Shown in pieces: positions 26,653 to 37,647 of a stretch of 64,000 bases of DNA. A program made the translations under genes and the position numbers. Each line of letters starts with the position of its first letter. The stretch's first letter is position 1. The notes below the pieces were generated by a model. The model searched no databases and was not told the DNA's origin. It saw only the letters and a program-made list of their open reading frames with translations. Origin of the DNA: Pseudomonas alloputida (GTDB lineage: Bacteria; Pseudomonadota; Gammaproteobacteria; Pseudomonadales; Pseudomonadaceae); the NCBI RefSeq assembly GCF_021283545.2, contig NZ_CP128540.1:4561501-4625500 (forward strand). The letters run 5' to 3'.

Positions 26653-26772
26653 TGTTGGCGCGGCGCATCCCCCCCAGTGGCGCGCCGATAAAGGTGCTCA
26701 GGGACCGCGTACCTTTGTTTTACTCCTAATGGTCTTAACCCGGATTCCTCCCCCAGAACCCGGGTTTTTTTT
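26653..26772 (+). ncRNA. rgsA: RgsA small regulatory RNA
   Basis: About 120 nt with sRNA architecture: a GC hairpin (GGCGCG/CGCGCC around 26657-26692), a second hairpin AAAGGT/ACCTTT (26690-26716), an exposed single strand GTTTTACTCCTAATGG (26717-26732) carrying an anti-Shine-Dalgarno CTCCT, and a terminator AACCCGG/CCGGGTT (26737-26766) with eight T. No plus-strand gene precedes the terminator. In P. aeruginosa rgsA lies in this same place beside the tatD gene, is RpoS-dependent and targets acpP and fis. The exposed segment here is complementary to the acpP leader at 33006-33022. The 5' end is approximate. Confidence 0.82.
26737..26772 (+). terminator. Terminator of RgsA
   Basis: Stem AACCCGG (26737-26743) with CCGGGTT (26760-26766), followed by a T tract to 26772. 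Confidence 0.88.
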
Positions 26773-26842
26773 GTGTTTTTGTGGGGAGGATGGTGTGACG
26801 GCTGTCAGGTGCGTGCCTCACACAATCTCTAACCCCGGTAAA

Positions 26843-27625
26843 TCAAGCCACCCGCGCCAATGGGAACAATCGCTTGAAATTTGCCGTGGTCTGCTCTGCC
26901 AACTGCTCATAACTGGCCCCACGCAGCGAAGCCACATACTCCGCCACCTCCCGCACATACTGCGGCAGGTTCGGCTTGCCCCGGTGCGGAATCGGCGCCA
27001 GGTAGGGCGAATCGGTCTCCACCAACAAGCGATCGACCGGCACCTGCCGCGCCACTTCCCGCAAGGCATCGGCATTGCGGAAGGTAACGATGCCCGACAG
27101 CGAAATGTAATAACCCAGGTCCAGCGCGGCCTTGGCCATGTCCCAGTCCTCGGTAAAGCAGTGCAGCACGCCAGCCTGCGGCAGGTTGGCCTCACGCAGC
27201 AGCGCCAGGGTATCGGCGCGCGCCGCCCGGGTATGCACGATCACCGGCTTGCCGGTCTGCCTGGAGGCCTCCAGGTGCAGGCGGAACGAGGCCTGCTGCA
27301 GCTCGGCAGCCTCCGGCTCGTAGTGGTAATCCAGCCCGGTTTCACCAATCGCCACCACATGCGGGTGGGCCAGTTCGCGCAACAACCATTCCAACGCCGG
27401 GGTTTCGCCAGGGGCCAGGTCCAGCGGGTGCACGCCCACCGAGCAGTCGACGTCAGCGTACTGCTCGCTCAGCGCCTTCACTGCACCCGCATTCTCGGCA
27501 CTGACGCCAATGCACAGGAAATGCCCGACCCCACGCTCACGCGCCGCCTGCAGGGCAGCGTCGAGGGAGCCCTGGTGAGCAGTGAGGTCAAGACGGTCGA
27601 GGTGGCAATGGGAATCTACGAGCAT
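26843..27625 (-). CDS. TatD-family deoxyribonuclease
   Basis: Metal-dependent nuclease/hydrolase of the TatD group, 260 residues. The metal ligands of the TIM-barrel amidohydrolase fold are visible: DSHCHLDRL at the start, GETGLDYHY, VIVHTRAA, HCFTED and ETDSPYLAP. Start MLVDSHCHLD at 27625. It is the last gene of the fab-tmk-holB cluster, 30 bp after holB. In E. coli the equivalent gene is ycfH, also next to holB. Substrate uncertain. Confidence 0.93.
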   Translation of the reverse strand: MLVDSHCHLDRLDLTAHQGSLDAALQAARERGVGHFLCIGVSAENAGAVKALSEQYADVDCSVGVHPLDLAPGETPALEWLLRELAHPHVVAIGETGLDYHYEPEAAELQQASFRLHLEASRQTGKPVIVHTRAARADTLALLREANLPQAGVLHCFTEDWDMAKAALDLGYYISLSGIVTFRNADALREVARQVPVDRLLVETDSPYLAPIPHRGKPNLPQYVREVAEYVASLRGASYEQLAEQTTANFKRLFPLARVA

Positions 27626-27655
27626 GGGATAACGGCACACATGAAAAATGGAAAA

Positions 27656-29276
<1,621 letters not shown>

Positions 29277-30512
29277 TTAATGTTGTTCGTCAGGCGTCGG
29301 CCGCTCGGCCGCTTGTGCACCGCCGGCAGGGGCATCCTGCGCGGGCGCTTCATCGGGGGCTGGCTGCGCAGTTGGCTCATCCGTTGCTGACGGGTCCGCT
29401 GCTGGGGGCTCAGGGCGCTGCGCATCGTCGGCGCCCGATGCCTGTTCGGCATCATCGGCACCTGGCTTGGCCTCTTGCTGCGGCGCGGGGCTGGAGCGGT
29501 AGTCCGACCGGCGCTTGAGCTGGAACTCGCGCACTGCCGAATTGTGGTCGTCGAGGTCGTCGGAAAACACATGGCTGCCATCGCCGCGGGCGACGAAGTA
29601 AAGACTGGTGCCATTGGACGGGTTCAGCGCCGCGTGAATCGCCTCGCGGCCGACCATGGCGATCGGGGTCGGCGGCAGGCCGGTCATGGTGTAGGTGTTG
29701 TAAGGCGTAGGCTCGCGCAGGTCCGCGCGGGTGATCCTGCCGTTGTAGCGCTCACCCATGCCATAGATAACCGTCGGGTCGGTCTGCAGCATCATACCCA
29801 GGCGCATGCGCCGCACGAACACGCCGGCGATCTGCCCGCGCTCCTGCGGAATGCCGGTTTCCTTTTCTACCAGGGAGGCCATGATCAGCGCCTGGTACGG
29901 GTCACGATACGGCAGGTCGGTGGAACGCTCGGCCCACTCCTTGGCCAGCACCTCGTCCAGACGCATGTAGGCCTGCTGCAGCAACTCGACATCGCTCATA
30001 CCCCGCACGAAGCGGTAGGTGTCGGGGAAGAAGCGGCCTTCGGGGAACACACCGGTATGGCCGAGCTTGTCCATGACCTCGGCATCCGACAAGCCCTCCA
30101 GGGTATGCTTGATCTTTTCATGCTTGGCCACGGCCGCACGCACCTGGCGGAAGGTCCAGCCTTCGACCAGGGTGAGGTTGTACTGCACCACGTCGGCACG
30201 GCGCCAGGCGTCGAACAATTGCTCGACGGTCATGCCAGGGGTAAGACGGTACTCGCCGGTGTGCAGGGGGGTGCCGGCCATGTTGAAGCGCCAGTACAAA
30301 CGCAACCAGACAGCGTCGTCGAGCAACCCTTCCCTTTGCATGCTGTAGAACATGCGGTTGGGGTTAGTGCCATTGGGCACATCCAGCAGGCGTTCCTGCG
30401 TGATGTGCAGGGGCTGCTCCAGGACCGAGTTGACCTTCCAGGCCGACCAGCCAAACGCCAGGCCGGCAAGGATCAAGCCCATTTCCAGCAACAGCAGGAA
30501 TTTACGTCTCAC
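29277..30512 (-). CDS. mltG: Endolytic murein transglycosylase MltG
   Basis: Inner-membrane enzyme that cuts nascent glycan strands. The 411 residues from GTG 30512 (RRKFLLLLEMGLILAGLAFG) include one N-terminal membrane helix, a LysM-like region, and the YceG catalytic segment with the glutamate in SLVEKETGIP. The GTG lies just after the pabC stop; a TTG 30 nt upstream is also in frame. The last 70 or so residues are an Ala/Pro/Asp/Glu-rich low-complexity tail that E. coli MltG lacks. Confidence 0.93.
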   Translation of the reverse strand: MRRKFLLLLEMGLILAGLAFGWSAWKVNSVLEQPLHITQERLLDVPNGTNPNRMFYSMQREGLLDDAVWLRLYWRFNMAGTPLHTGEYRLTPGMTVEQLFDAWRRADVVQYNLTLVEGWTFRQVRAAVAKHEKIKHTLEGLSDAEVMDKLGHTGVFPEGRFFPDTYRFVRGMSDVELLQQAYMRLDEVLAKEWAERSTDLPYRDPYQALIMASLVEKETGIPQERGQIAGVFVRRMRLGMMLQTDPTVIYGMGERYNGRITRADLREPTPYNTYTMTGLPPTPIAMVGREAIHAALNPSNGTSLYFVARGDGSHVFSDDLDDHNSAVREFQLKRRSDYRSSPAPQQEAKPGADDAEQASGADDAQRPEPPAADPSATDEPTAQPAPDEAPAQDAPAGGAQAAERPTPDEQH

Positions 30513-30516
30513 GAAT

Positions 30517-31332
30517 TCAGGTTTCCAGTAACGTACGGGCAACGGCCTGCAGTTTACGAGTGAGCGGGCCCGGCGACCAGTTTAGCGCGGCTACGCCACG
30601 CACGGGCCAAATGCCGTAAACGCTATTGCAAACAAATACTTCATTCGCTTGCTCCAGCGCCTCGAACGACAGGTCGCAGACCTGTACCGCAATACCCAGC
30701 AGCGGGGCCTGTTCCAGCAGTGCGGCACGCATCACGCCCGCCACGCCACAACGGCTAAGGTCGGCGGTAAGCAGCACGCCATCGCGCACCAGAAACAGAT
30801 TGCTGTATACCCCTTCGATCACCCTGCCCTGCGCGTCACGCATCAGGCCTTCGGCATGGTCGCTGTCCTGCCATTCGGCACGGGCCAGCACCTGCTCCAG
30901 GCGGTTAAGGTGTTTGAGGCCGGCCAGCAGTGGTTGTTCCCCAAGCCGGGTATGGCAAGGGAACAAACGCACGCCATGCTCAGCATGCTCGACAGGATAA
31001 CGGGGTAATGGGCTGCCTTGCAGGATACGCCGCGGCGCTGCATCGACAGCTGGCGCATAGCCACGCTGGCTATCGCCACGGGTAAGGATGAGTTTGACGA
31101 CACCCTCACCCAGCTGGCTGGCGTAGCGCAGCAGCTCGTCGCGCACCAGCGCCAGATCGGCGTTGATCGCCAGGCGCTGGCAGCCCAGTGCCAGGCGTGC
31201 GAGGTGGCCGTCCAGCAAGCTGGGCCGGGCGCCTCGCACAGCGATGGTTTCGAACAGGCCATCGCCATAGGCCAGGCCGCGGTTCTGCAGGTTGAGTGCA
31301 GTCGCCGGCTGGCCGTCGATCCAGCTGTGCAT
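30517..31332 (-). CDS. pabC: Aminodeoxychorismate lyase
   Basis: PLP fold-type IV enzyme releasing p-aminobenzoate and pyruvate for folate synthesis. The 271 residues contain NRGLAYGDGLFETIAV and the PLP lysine in AGLKHLNRLEQ. Its start overlaps the fabF stop by 1 nt (TGATG). The position after fabF and before mltG is conserved in gammaproteobacteria. Confidence 0.95.
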   Translation of the reverse strand: MHSWIDGQPATALNLQNRGLAYGDGLFETIAVRGARPSLLDGHLARLALGCQRLAINADLALVRDELLRYASQLGEGVVKLILTRGDSQRGYAPAVDAAPRRILQGSPLPRYPVEHAEHGVRLFPCHTRLGEQPLLAGLKHLNRLEQVLARAEWQDSDHAEGLMRDAQGRVIEGVYSNLFLVRDGVLLTADLSRCGVAGVMRAALLEQAPLLGIAVQVCDLSFEALEQANEVFVCNSVYGIWPVRGVAALNWSPGPLTRKLQAVARTLLET

Positions 31333-32576
31333 CAGCCGGCAAACCGGCGGAATACCAGCGAGCCGTTGGTGCCGCCAAAGCCGAACGAGTTGGACAGCAC
31401 CACGTCGATCGGCATGCTGCGCGCCTGGTGGGGAACGAAGTCGAGGTCACACCCCTCGTCCGGCTCGTCCAGGTTGATGGTCGGCGGGGCCATCTGGCTA
31501 TTGATGGCCAGCACGCTGAAGATCGCCTCCACCGCGCCCGCGGCGCCCAGCAAGTGACCGGTCATCGACTTGGTCGAGCTGACCGCCAGCTTGTAGGCAT
31601 GCTCGCCGAACACGCGCTTGATCGCCGCCACTTCGGCCACATCGCCCGCCGGGGTAGAAGTGCCGTGGGCGTTGATGTAGCTGACTTCTTCCGGCTGGAT
31701 ACCGGCATCGCGCAAGGCGTTGGCCATGCAGCGGGCAGCGCCCTCGCCAGAGTCGGGTGGCGAGGTCATGTGGTAGGCGTCGCCGCTCATGCCAAAGCCA
31801 ACCAGCTCGGCATAGATAGTCGCACCGCGGGCCTTGGCGTGCTCCAGCTCCTCGAGCACCAGGGCTCCGGCACCGTCGGACAATACAAAGCCGTCACGAC
31901 CCTTGTCCCACGGGCGGCTGGCCCGGCTGGGTTCATCGTTGCGGGTAGACAGTGCGCGCGAAGCGCCAAAACCGCCCATGCCCAGACCACAAGCGGCCAT
32001 TTCGGCGCCACCGGCGATCATCACGTCAGCCTCACCGTAGGCGATATTGCGCGCGGCCATGCCGATGCAATGGGTGCCAGTGGTGCACGCAGTGGCGATG
32101 GCATAGTTCGGCCCTTGCAGACCCAGGTGGATCGACAGGAAACCGGAGATCATGTTGATGATCGAACCCGGCACGAAGAACGGCGAAATGCGGCGCGGCC
32201 CTGAATCGTGCAGGGTGCGGCTGGTTTCTTCGATGTTGGTCAAACCACCGATACCCGAGCCCATGGCCACGCCAATACGCTCGCGGTTGGCATCGGTGAC
32301 CTCCAGGCCGGCATTACGCACGGCCTGGAAACCAGCCGCCAGGCCGTACTGGATGAACAGGTCGAGCTTGCGGGCCTCTTTGGCCGACAGGTACTGCTCA
32401 ACCTCGAAGCCTTTCACCGAGCCGCCAAAACGGGTGGAGTAGGCAGACAGGTCCGTGTGTTCGATCGGACCGATGCCACTGCGGCCAGCCAGAATGCCCT
32501 GCCAGGTGCTCGGTACATCGGTACCCAGTGGCGACAGCATACCCATACCGGTGACCACGACGCGTCTACGCGACAC
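31332..32576 (-). CDS. fabF: 3-oxoacyl-ACP synthase II
   Basis: Elongating beta-ketoacyl-ACP synthase, 414 residues from GTG 32576 (GGAG 6 nt upstream). The catalytic Cys is in [12 protein letters not shown], and the two active-site histidines in NAHGTST and [10 protein letters not shown]. It follows acpP after a terminator-like hairpin and overlaps pabC by 1 nt. Confidence 0.97.
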   Translation of the reverse strand: MSRRRVVVTGMGMLSPLGTDVPSTWQGILAGRSGIGPIEHTDLSAYSTRFGGSVKGFEVEQYLSAKEARKLDLFIQYGLAAGFQAVRNAGLEVTDANRERIGVAMGSGIGGLTNIEETSRTLHDSGPRRISPFFVPGSIINMISGFLSIHLGLQGPNYAIATACTTGTHCIGMAARNIAYGEADVMIAGGAEMAACGLGMGGFGASRALSTRNDEPSRASRPWDKGRDGFVLSDGAGALVLEELEHAKARGATIYAELVGFGMSGDAYHMTSPPDSGEGAARCMANALRDAGIQPEEVSYINAHGTSTPAGDVAEVAAIKRVFGEHAYKLAVSSTKSMTGHLLGAAGAVEAIFSVLAINSQMAPPTINLDEPDEGCDLDFVPHQARSMPIDVVLSNSFGFGGTNGSLVFRRFAG

Positions 32577-32694
32577 AGTACTCTCCTTTTCTAATAACAG
32601 AGTCTCTTGCCATTGCATTCAAGTGCTGGAATGAAATGGCAACAGGCTCTTGGTGCGCGGTGAACGAAGCCGCCTGAAAAATGCGAGGCGCTCG

Positions 32695-32734
32695 CAAAGA
32701 AAAAACCGCACGCCAGCGAAGGCAGTGCGGTTTT
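32695..32734 (-). terminator. Hairpin terminator after acpP
   Basis: AAAACCGCAC (32702-32711) pairs with GTGCGGTTTT (32725-32734), and the A run on the left gives a U-tract on the minus strand. It would terminate most acpP transcripts before fabF, in line with the much higher demand for ACP. Confidence 0.75.
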
Positions 32735-32763
32735 CCCCGACAAGAAACGTCGACTGTAGCGTC

Positions 32764-33000
32764 TTAGGCCTGGTGGGCTTTGACGTAGTCGATGGCAGCT
32801 TGAACGGTAGTGATCTTCTCGGCTTCTTCGTCAGGGATTTCGGTCTCGAATTCCTCTTCCAGAGCCATCACCAGTTCAACGGTGTCAAGCGAATCGGCAC
32901 CCAGGTCATCGACGAAGGACTTCTCAACAGTCACTTCTTCTTCCTTGACGCCCAGTTGCTCGGCGACGATTTTCTTGACGCGTTCTTCGATGGTGCTCAT
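32764..33000 (-). CDS. acpP: Acyl carrier protein
   Basis: Carries growing acyl chains on a phosphopantetheine arm. The 78 acidic residues have the attachment serine in [10 protein letters not shown] (residue 37 counting Met). It has its own predicted promoter in the 203-bp gap after fabG, a terminator after it, and a leader whose ribosome-binding site is complementary to the RgsA-like sRNA of this window. Confidence 0.99.
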   Translation of the reverse strand: MSTIEERVKKIVAEQLGVKEEEVTVEKSFVDDLGADSLDTVELVMALEEEFETEIPDEEAEKITTVQAAIDYVKAHQA

Positions 33001-33005
33001 ACCTA

Positions 33006-33022
33006 GTTTTCACTCCTAATGG
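33006..33022 (-). promoter_or_regulatory. RgsA-complementary site over acpP Shine-Dalgarno
   Basis: The plus strand here reads GTTTTCACTCCTAATGG; the sRNA reads GTTTTACTCCTAATGG. The acpP mRNA can therefore form 16 base pairs with the sRNA with one bulged base. The paired region contains the TAGGAG ribosome-binding site of acpP. Confidence 0.75.
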
Positions 33023-33053
33023 ATATATGTCAGGCAGCTGGCCGGTGGCTAAT

Positions 33054-33083
33054 TTTATAGAAAGACGTTCGCTTTTCAAGCAA
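33054..33083 (-). promoter_or_regulatory. Probable acpP promoter
   Basis: Minus strand: -35 TTGCTT (plus 33078-33083), 18-bp spacer, -10 TATAAA (plus 33054-33059). This gives a leader of about 46 nt that includes the sRNA site. Confidence 0.55.
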
Positions 33084-33203
33084 AACGCACCTTCAGGCTA
33101 GTCACCACACCCGCTGCCTGGAATCTGGTTGCAGCTTTATAACGGATTTTAGGCTCGCAGTATGACTCTTTTTTTACGAAACCCGTCACATTGAGTTGCA
33201 GTA

Positions 33204-33944
33204 TTACATGTACATCCCGCCGTTGACCGGCACGGTAGCGCCGGTCACGTAGGCGGCGCCGTCGGATGCCAGGAACGAAACCACCTTGGCAATTTCGTCA
33301 GCCTGGCCCAGGCGGCCCAGCGGAATCTGGGTCTGCAGGGCTTCGCGCTGAGCTTCTGGCAGCTCGCGGGTCATGTCGGTATCGATGAAGCCTGGGGTCA
33401 CCGAGTTGACGGTGATACCACGCGAACCCACTTCACGCGCCAGGGCGCGGCTGAAACCTTCCAGACCGGCCTTGGCAGCCGCGTAGTTGGCCTGACCTGC
33501 GTTACCCATGGCACCAACGACCGAGCCGATGCTGATGATACGACCCCAACGCGCCTTGGTCATGCCACGCAGCACGCCCTTGGACAGACGGTAGAGGCTG
33601 TTCAGGTTGGTGTCGATGACATCAAACCACTCGTCGTCTTTCATGCGCAGCATGAGGTTGTCGCGGGTGATACCGGCATTGTTGACCAAGATGGCCGGCG
33701 CGCCGAACTGCTCGCCAATGGCGGCCAGTACGGCTTCAACCGATTCGGCGCTGGTCACGTTCAGCTCCATGCCAGTGCCGGTAATGCCGTGTTCTTTCAG
33801 GGTGGCAGCGATGCGCTCGGCACCGGACGCCGACGTGGCGGTACCGATCACGGTCGCGCCCTGGCGGCCCAGCTCGAGGGCGATGGCCTGGCCAATGCCA
33901 CGGCTGGCGCCGGTAACCAGTGCAACTTTACCTTGCAGGCTCAT
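33204..33944 (-). CDS. fabG: 3-oxoacyl-ACP reductase
   Basis: NADPH-dependent ketoacyl reductase of the SDR family, 246 residues. GASRGIGQAIA is the cofactor glycine motif, NNAG is present, and the catalytic S-Y-K is seen as GSVVGAMGNAGQANYAAAKAG. Fifteen bp downstream of fabD. Confidence 0.98.
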   Translation of the reverse strand: MSLQGKVALVTGASRGIGQAIALELGRQGATVIGTATSASGAERIAATLKEHGITGTGMELNVTSAESVEAVLAAIGEQFGAPAILVNNAGITRDNLMLRMKDDEWFDVIDTNLNSLYRLSKGVLRGMTKARWGRIISIGSVVGAMGNAGQANYAAAKAGLEGFSRALAREVGSRGITVNSVTPGFIDTDMTRELPEAQREALQTQIPLGRLGQADEIAKVVSFLASDGAAYVTGATVPVNGGMYM

Positions 33945-33959
33945 GCAAGCTTCTCCAAA

Positions 33960-34898
33960 TCAGGCCAGTGCCGCGCGGGTGGCAGCAACGGCGTCAGGGG
34001 TGTTGAGGTTGTAGGTGGTCACGCCGTCGGCGCAACGCTTGTTAAGGCCAGCCAGCACCTTGCCCGGGCCACACTCGACCAGGTTGACCGCACCGTTGGC
34101 GGCCAGGGTCTGCACGCACTCGACCCAGCGTACCGGCTGGTACAGCTGTGCCAGCAGGTCGTGCTTGAGGGCATCGAGGTCGGCGGCGACGGCTGCAGTG
34201 ACGTTCTGCACCACCGGAATCTGCGGGGCCTTCCATTCGATGGCATTGACCGATTCGGCAAAGCGCTCGGCGGCTGGCTTCATCAGGGCGCAGTGCGACG
34301 GGACGCTCACCGCCAGTGGCAGGGCGCGCTTGGCACCTTTGGCCTTGCACAGCTCCATGGCGCGGTCTACCGCCGCCTTGTTACCGGCGATGACCACCTG
34401 ACCAGGCGAGTTGAAGTTCACGGCGCTGACCACTTCATCTTCAGCGGCTTCGGCGCAGAGTTCCACGACCACAGCATCGTCCAGGCCGAGAATGGCAGCC
34501 ATGGCGCCGTGACCGGCCGGTACGGCTTCCTGCATCAGCTGACCGCGGCGCTCGACCAGGCGAACGGCATCTTTCAGGCTGATGCTGCCGGCGGCGACCA
34601 GGGCGCTGTATTCGCCCAGGCTGTGACCGGAAACGAAGGCCGGCTTGGCACCGCCCTCTTCCAGCCACAGGCGCCACAGTGCGATGGACGCAGTAAGGAT
34701 CGCCGGCTGGGTCTTGTCGGTCTGGTTAAGTTGCTCTTCCGGGCCGTCCTGGACCAGCTTCCACAGGTCGTAGCCGAGCGCTTCGGACGCTTCCTTGAAG
34801 GTTTCGATGATCACTGGCTTCTCGGCGCCGAGCTCGGCGAGCATGCCCAGCGACTGGGAACCTTGACCGGGAAAGACGAATGCGAGGGATGCAGACAT
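33960..34898 (-). CDS. fabD: Malonyl-CoA:ACP transacylase
   Basis: Loads malonate on ACP. The 312 residues start MSASLAFVFPGQGSQSLGM, with the nucleophile serine in GHSLGEYSA and the catalytic histidine in SVPSHCALM. Start chosen at 34898 where homology begins; AAGGG lies 8 nt upstream. It lies between plsX and fabG in the standard order. Confidence 0.98.
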   Translation of the reverse strand: MSASLAFVFPGQGSQSLGMLAELGAEKPVIIETFKEASEALGYDLWKLVQDGPEEQLNQTDKTQPAILTASIALWRLWLEEGGAKPAFVSGHSLGEYSALVAAGSISLKDAVRLVERRGQLMQEAVPAGHGAMAAILGLDDAVVVELCAEAAEDEVVSAVNFNSPGQVVIAGNKAAVDRAMELCKAKGAKRALPLAVSVPSHCALMKPAAERFAESVNAIEWKAPQIPVVQNVTAAVAADLDALKHDLLAQLYQPVRWVECVQTLAANGAVNLVECGPGKVLAGLNKRCADGVTTYNLNTPDAVAATRAALA

Positions 34899-35025
34899 TG
34901 AACAAGCCCTTATGATCTTGTCGTCGGATAGTGTGCGCCAGGCCCGAGGCCAGGCGCGGAATCTGAAAACTTGGATGGAAACACAGACCAAGCGGTCACA
35001 TTTAAGCACTTCATCGGCGAAATGC

Positions 35026-36036
35026 CTAAGGCAACAGGTCTTCAAGGCGGCCATGCAGCCGCTGCGGCAGGTTTTCCTGAATTTCGATCAGCGCCCGCTG
35101 GATGGCACTCTGAAACCCCTGCACGCCCGCCGAGCCATGACTCTTGATGACGATACCCTGTAGCCCCAGAAAGCTCGCCCCATTATGCCGCGCCGGCGCC
35201 AGGTCAGCCTGCAGACGCTTGAGCAGCGGCATGGCAACGGCCCCGGCAACGCGGGCAAAAGCACCGCCCTTGAACAGTTTTTCGATGCGCGCACCGATCA
35301 TCGTCGCCAAGCCCTCGCTGGACTTGAGCAGTATGTTGCCGACAAAACCGTCGCACACCACCACGTCTGCCTCACCCCGGTACAGGCCATCCCCTTCGAC
35401 GAAACCGACATAGTTGAGGCCGCGGGCGCTCTGCAACAGCGTGGCAGCCAGCTTGACCTGCTGGTTACCCTTGATGTCCTCGGTACCGATGTTCAACAGC
35501 GCCACGCGTGGCCGATGCACACCCAGGGCCTGAGCGGCCACCGAGCCCATTACCGCGAACTGATAGAGGTTTTCGGCACTGCAGTCGACATTGGCGCCCA
35601 GATCGAGCAGTTGACAGTAACCTGTCTGGGTCGGGATCGCCGCCACCATGGCCGGCCGGTCGATACCCGGCAAGGTCTTGAGCACGAAGCGCGACAACGC
35701 CATCAGCGCCCCGGTATTGCCGGCACTGACACAGGCCTGGGCTTTTCCGTCGCGCACCAGTTCGAGGGCGATGCGCATCGACGAATCCGGCTTGCCGCGC
35801 AACGCCTGGGATGGCCGCTCGTCCATGCCGACTACCTCACTGGCGGCCACAACCTGCAGGCGCGCGCGATCCGCAGCTGGCAAGCCACTGATGAGATCTT
35901 CAAGGAGGGAGGGTTGACCGACGAGGGTCAGATGAAGCGAGGGGGTAGCCGAAAGGCAGGCAATGCTAGCCTGGACAATGCTGCGGGGACCGAAGTCCCC
36001 GCCCATTGCGTCGATCGCGATGACCTGAGCGGACAA
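35026..36036 (-). CDS. plsX: Phosphate acyltransferase PlsX
   Basis: Makes acyl-phosphate from acyl-ACP for phospholipid synthesis. The 336 residues start [16 protein letters not shown], the family N-terminus. The only start codon fitting this is TTG at 36034-36036, 3 nt after the rpmF stop, which suggests coupling to rpmF translation; the next ATG would cut the first beta strand. Confidence 0.95.
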   Translation of the reverse strand: MSAQVIAIDAMGGDFGPRSIVQASIACLSATPSLHLTLVGQPSLLEDLISGLPAADRARLQVVAASEVVGMDERPSQALRGKPDSSMRIALELVRDGKAQACVSAGNTGALMALSRFVLKTLPGIDRPAMVAAIPTQTGYCQLLDLGANVDCSAENLYQFAVMGSVAAQALGVHRPRVALLNIGTEDIKGNQQVKLAATLLQSARGLNYVGFVEGDGLYRGEADVVVCDGFVGNILLKSSEGLATMIGARIEKLFKGGAFARVAGAVAMPLLKRLQADLAPARHNGASFLGLQGIVIKSHGSAGVQGFQSAIQRALIEIQENLPQRLHGRLEDLLP

Positions 36037-36039
36037 GGA

Positions 36040-36222
36040 TTACTCGTCAGCGCCCTTGTCGACCACTTTACGACCACGGTATACGCCTTCTGGCGAAACG
36101 TGGTGACGCAGGTGAACTTCACCGGTGGTTTTCTCTACCGACAGCGCGTTTTCCGACAGGGCGTCGTGCGAACGGCGCATGTCACGGGCAGAGCGGGATT
36201 TTTTGTTCTGCTGAACAGCCAT
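36040..36222 (-). CDS. rpmF: 50S ribosomal protein L32
   Basis: A 60-residue basic protein starting [20 protein letters not shown]. No cysteine is present, so it is the zinc-free form, as in E. coli. Thirteen bp after the yceD-type gene and immediately before plsX, the classic rpmF-plsX linkage. Confidence 0.98.
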   Translation of the reverse strand: MAVQQNKKSRSARDMRRSHDALSENALSVEKTTGEVHLRHHVSPEGVYRGRKVVDKGADE

Positions 36223-36235
36223 AATTGATTAACTC

Positions 36236-36763
36236 CTAAACGTTTGGGTCACGCTTTAACTGCGCCAAAACACTGAACGGGTTGGACCGCGATACCTCGT
36301 CCTTGCTCGATTCGGGCTCGTCTGCGCCCGCCGGCTGCTGGCATTCTTCCGGATGATGAGCAGGCACGATTGGCAAGGCGAGCAAAAGCTCCTCCTCGAC
36401 CAATGCCTGCAGATCCAAAGGATCTTCGCCCAGTTCCAGCACGTCATAGCCTTTCGGCAACGACTGGGTATTCGCACCCTCCTTCACCACGGCGTATGTA
36501 CATTCGCTGTGGATCGGTAGGGTGACCAGCTCAAGACAACGCTGGCAAACCATCTTGACTTCGACGTCCAGCTCGCTGTGGATAACCACCACGTGCTGTT
36601 CATCTCGTTCAAAATCGAACTTCGCCTGCACCGTACCGACATTGTCGGAAAGCGGGTCGCAGAGTCTTTCCAAATCAGCGAGTTGCAGCGAACCGTTAAG
36701 GGTTACGCCACGATCGGCTAATTTGCGCGGGTCAACGTGAGGTGGAATCGGGTCATTCAACAT
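36236..36763 (-). CDS. yceD: YceD/DUF177 23S rRNA accumulation protein
   Basis: A 175-residue acidic protein of the DUF177 family, required for normal 23S rRNA processing in E. coli and plants. The paired cysteines in MVCQRCLE are conserved. First gene of the minus-strand rpmF-plsX-fab cluster and divergent from maf. Confidence 0.92.
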   Translation of the reverse strand: MLNDPIPPHVDPRKLADRGVTLNGSLQLADLERLCDPLSDNVGTVQAKFDFERDEQHVVVIHSELDVEVKMVCQRCLELVTLPIHSECTYAVVKEGANTQSLPKGYDVLELGEDPLDLQALVEEELLLALPIVPAHHPEECQQPAGADEPESSKDEVSRSNPFSVLAQLKRDPNV

Positions 36764-36859
36764 AGGCGCAGCATTCTAGGGATGCCCCCCGCCCCTGTCA
36801 AAGGAAATTAGGCGGCATCGTGCGTGATAGAATTGGTTCAACCGAACCCGGAGTCTACC

Positions 36860-37438
36860 ATGCTTCCTTTGTTACTGGCTTCCAGCTCTGCCTATCGCCG
36901 CGAACTGCTCGCACGCCTGCACCTGCCCTTCACCTGGGCAAGCCCCGATATAGACGAGCAACGCCTGGATGGCGAACCGCCCGTAGAGCTGGTGCGCCGG
37001 CTGGCCAGGCAAAAGGCCGAGGCATTGGCAGGCAGCCACCCCCGACACTTGATCATAGGCTCGGACCAGGTTGCGGTATTGGGCGAGCAGGTGCTGGGCA
37101 AGCCGCATACGTTCGAGCGCGCTTGCGAGCAACTACTGGAGTGCAGCGGGCAGCAGGTGAGCTTTCTTACCGGGCTGGCACTGCTGAACAGCGCCACCGG
37201 GCAATGCCAGGTGGATTGCGTGCCTTTTACCGTGACACTGCGTGAACTGAGCAGGGAGCAGGTCGAGCGTTACGTGGCAGCAGAACAGCCGCTGGATTGC
37301 GCAGGGAGTTTCAAGGCGGAGGGGCTGGGGGTGAGCTTGTTCCAGAGCACGCACGGGTGCGACGCGACCAGCCTGATCGGGCTGCCGCTGATTCGGCTGG
37401 TGGATATGCTGACCAAGGAAGGGGTGATGGTTCCGTAA
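36860..37438 (+). CDS. Maf/YceF nucleoside triphosphate pyrophosphatase
   Basis: A 192-residue house-cleaning pyrophosphatase. It has the Maf start LLASSSAYRRELL, the catalytic-base segment GSDQVAVLGEQVLGKP, and SFKAEGLGVSLF. YceF orthologues cleave 7-methyl-GTP. ATG 36860 has GGAG 7 nt upstream. The position next to yceD-rpmF is conserved with E. coli yceF. Confidence 0.93.
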   Translation: MLPLLLASSSAYRRELLARLHLPFTWASPDIDEQRLDGEPPVELVRRLARQKAEALAGSHPRHLIIGSDQVAVLGEQVLGKPHTFERACEQLLECSGQQVSFLTGLALLNSATGQCQVDCVPFTVTLRELSREQVERYVAAEQPLDCAGSFKAEGLGVSLFQSTHGCDATSLIGLPLIRLVDMLTKEGVMVP

Positions 37439-37462
37439 CCTGGCTGGGGATTTGGGGCGCCC

Positions 37463-37622
37463 GGCAGATCGAGCGCCGCCCGGGAGGGTGAACGATCAGG
37501 GATGCTGGACAGCAGGTCCGGCCTATTCGCGGGTAAACCCGCGCCTACAACATACCGCTGGGCACCCTGATCGATGAGCGAGCCCGCGCGCGATGCGCCG
37601 CGCGGGCGGCGCTTGATCTGCC
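37463..37622. repeat. Long inverted repeat enclosing a REP
   Basis: GGCAGATCGAGCGCCGCCCG (37463-37482) and CGGGCGGCGCTTGATCTGCC (37603-37622) are inverted copies with 19 of 20 matches. A REP (37518-37550) and a second hairpin GCCCGCGCG/CGCGCGGGC (37582-37607) lie between them. It fills the 209-bp gap between the convergent maf and sppA genes; no gene is seen. Confidence 0.65.
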
Positions 37623-37647
37623 AGGCACCACAAGAACTGCGACGAAC

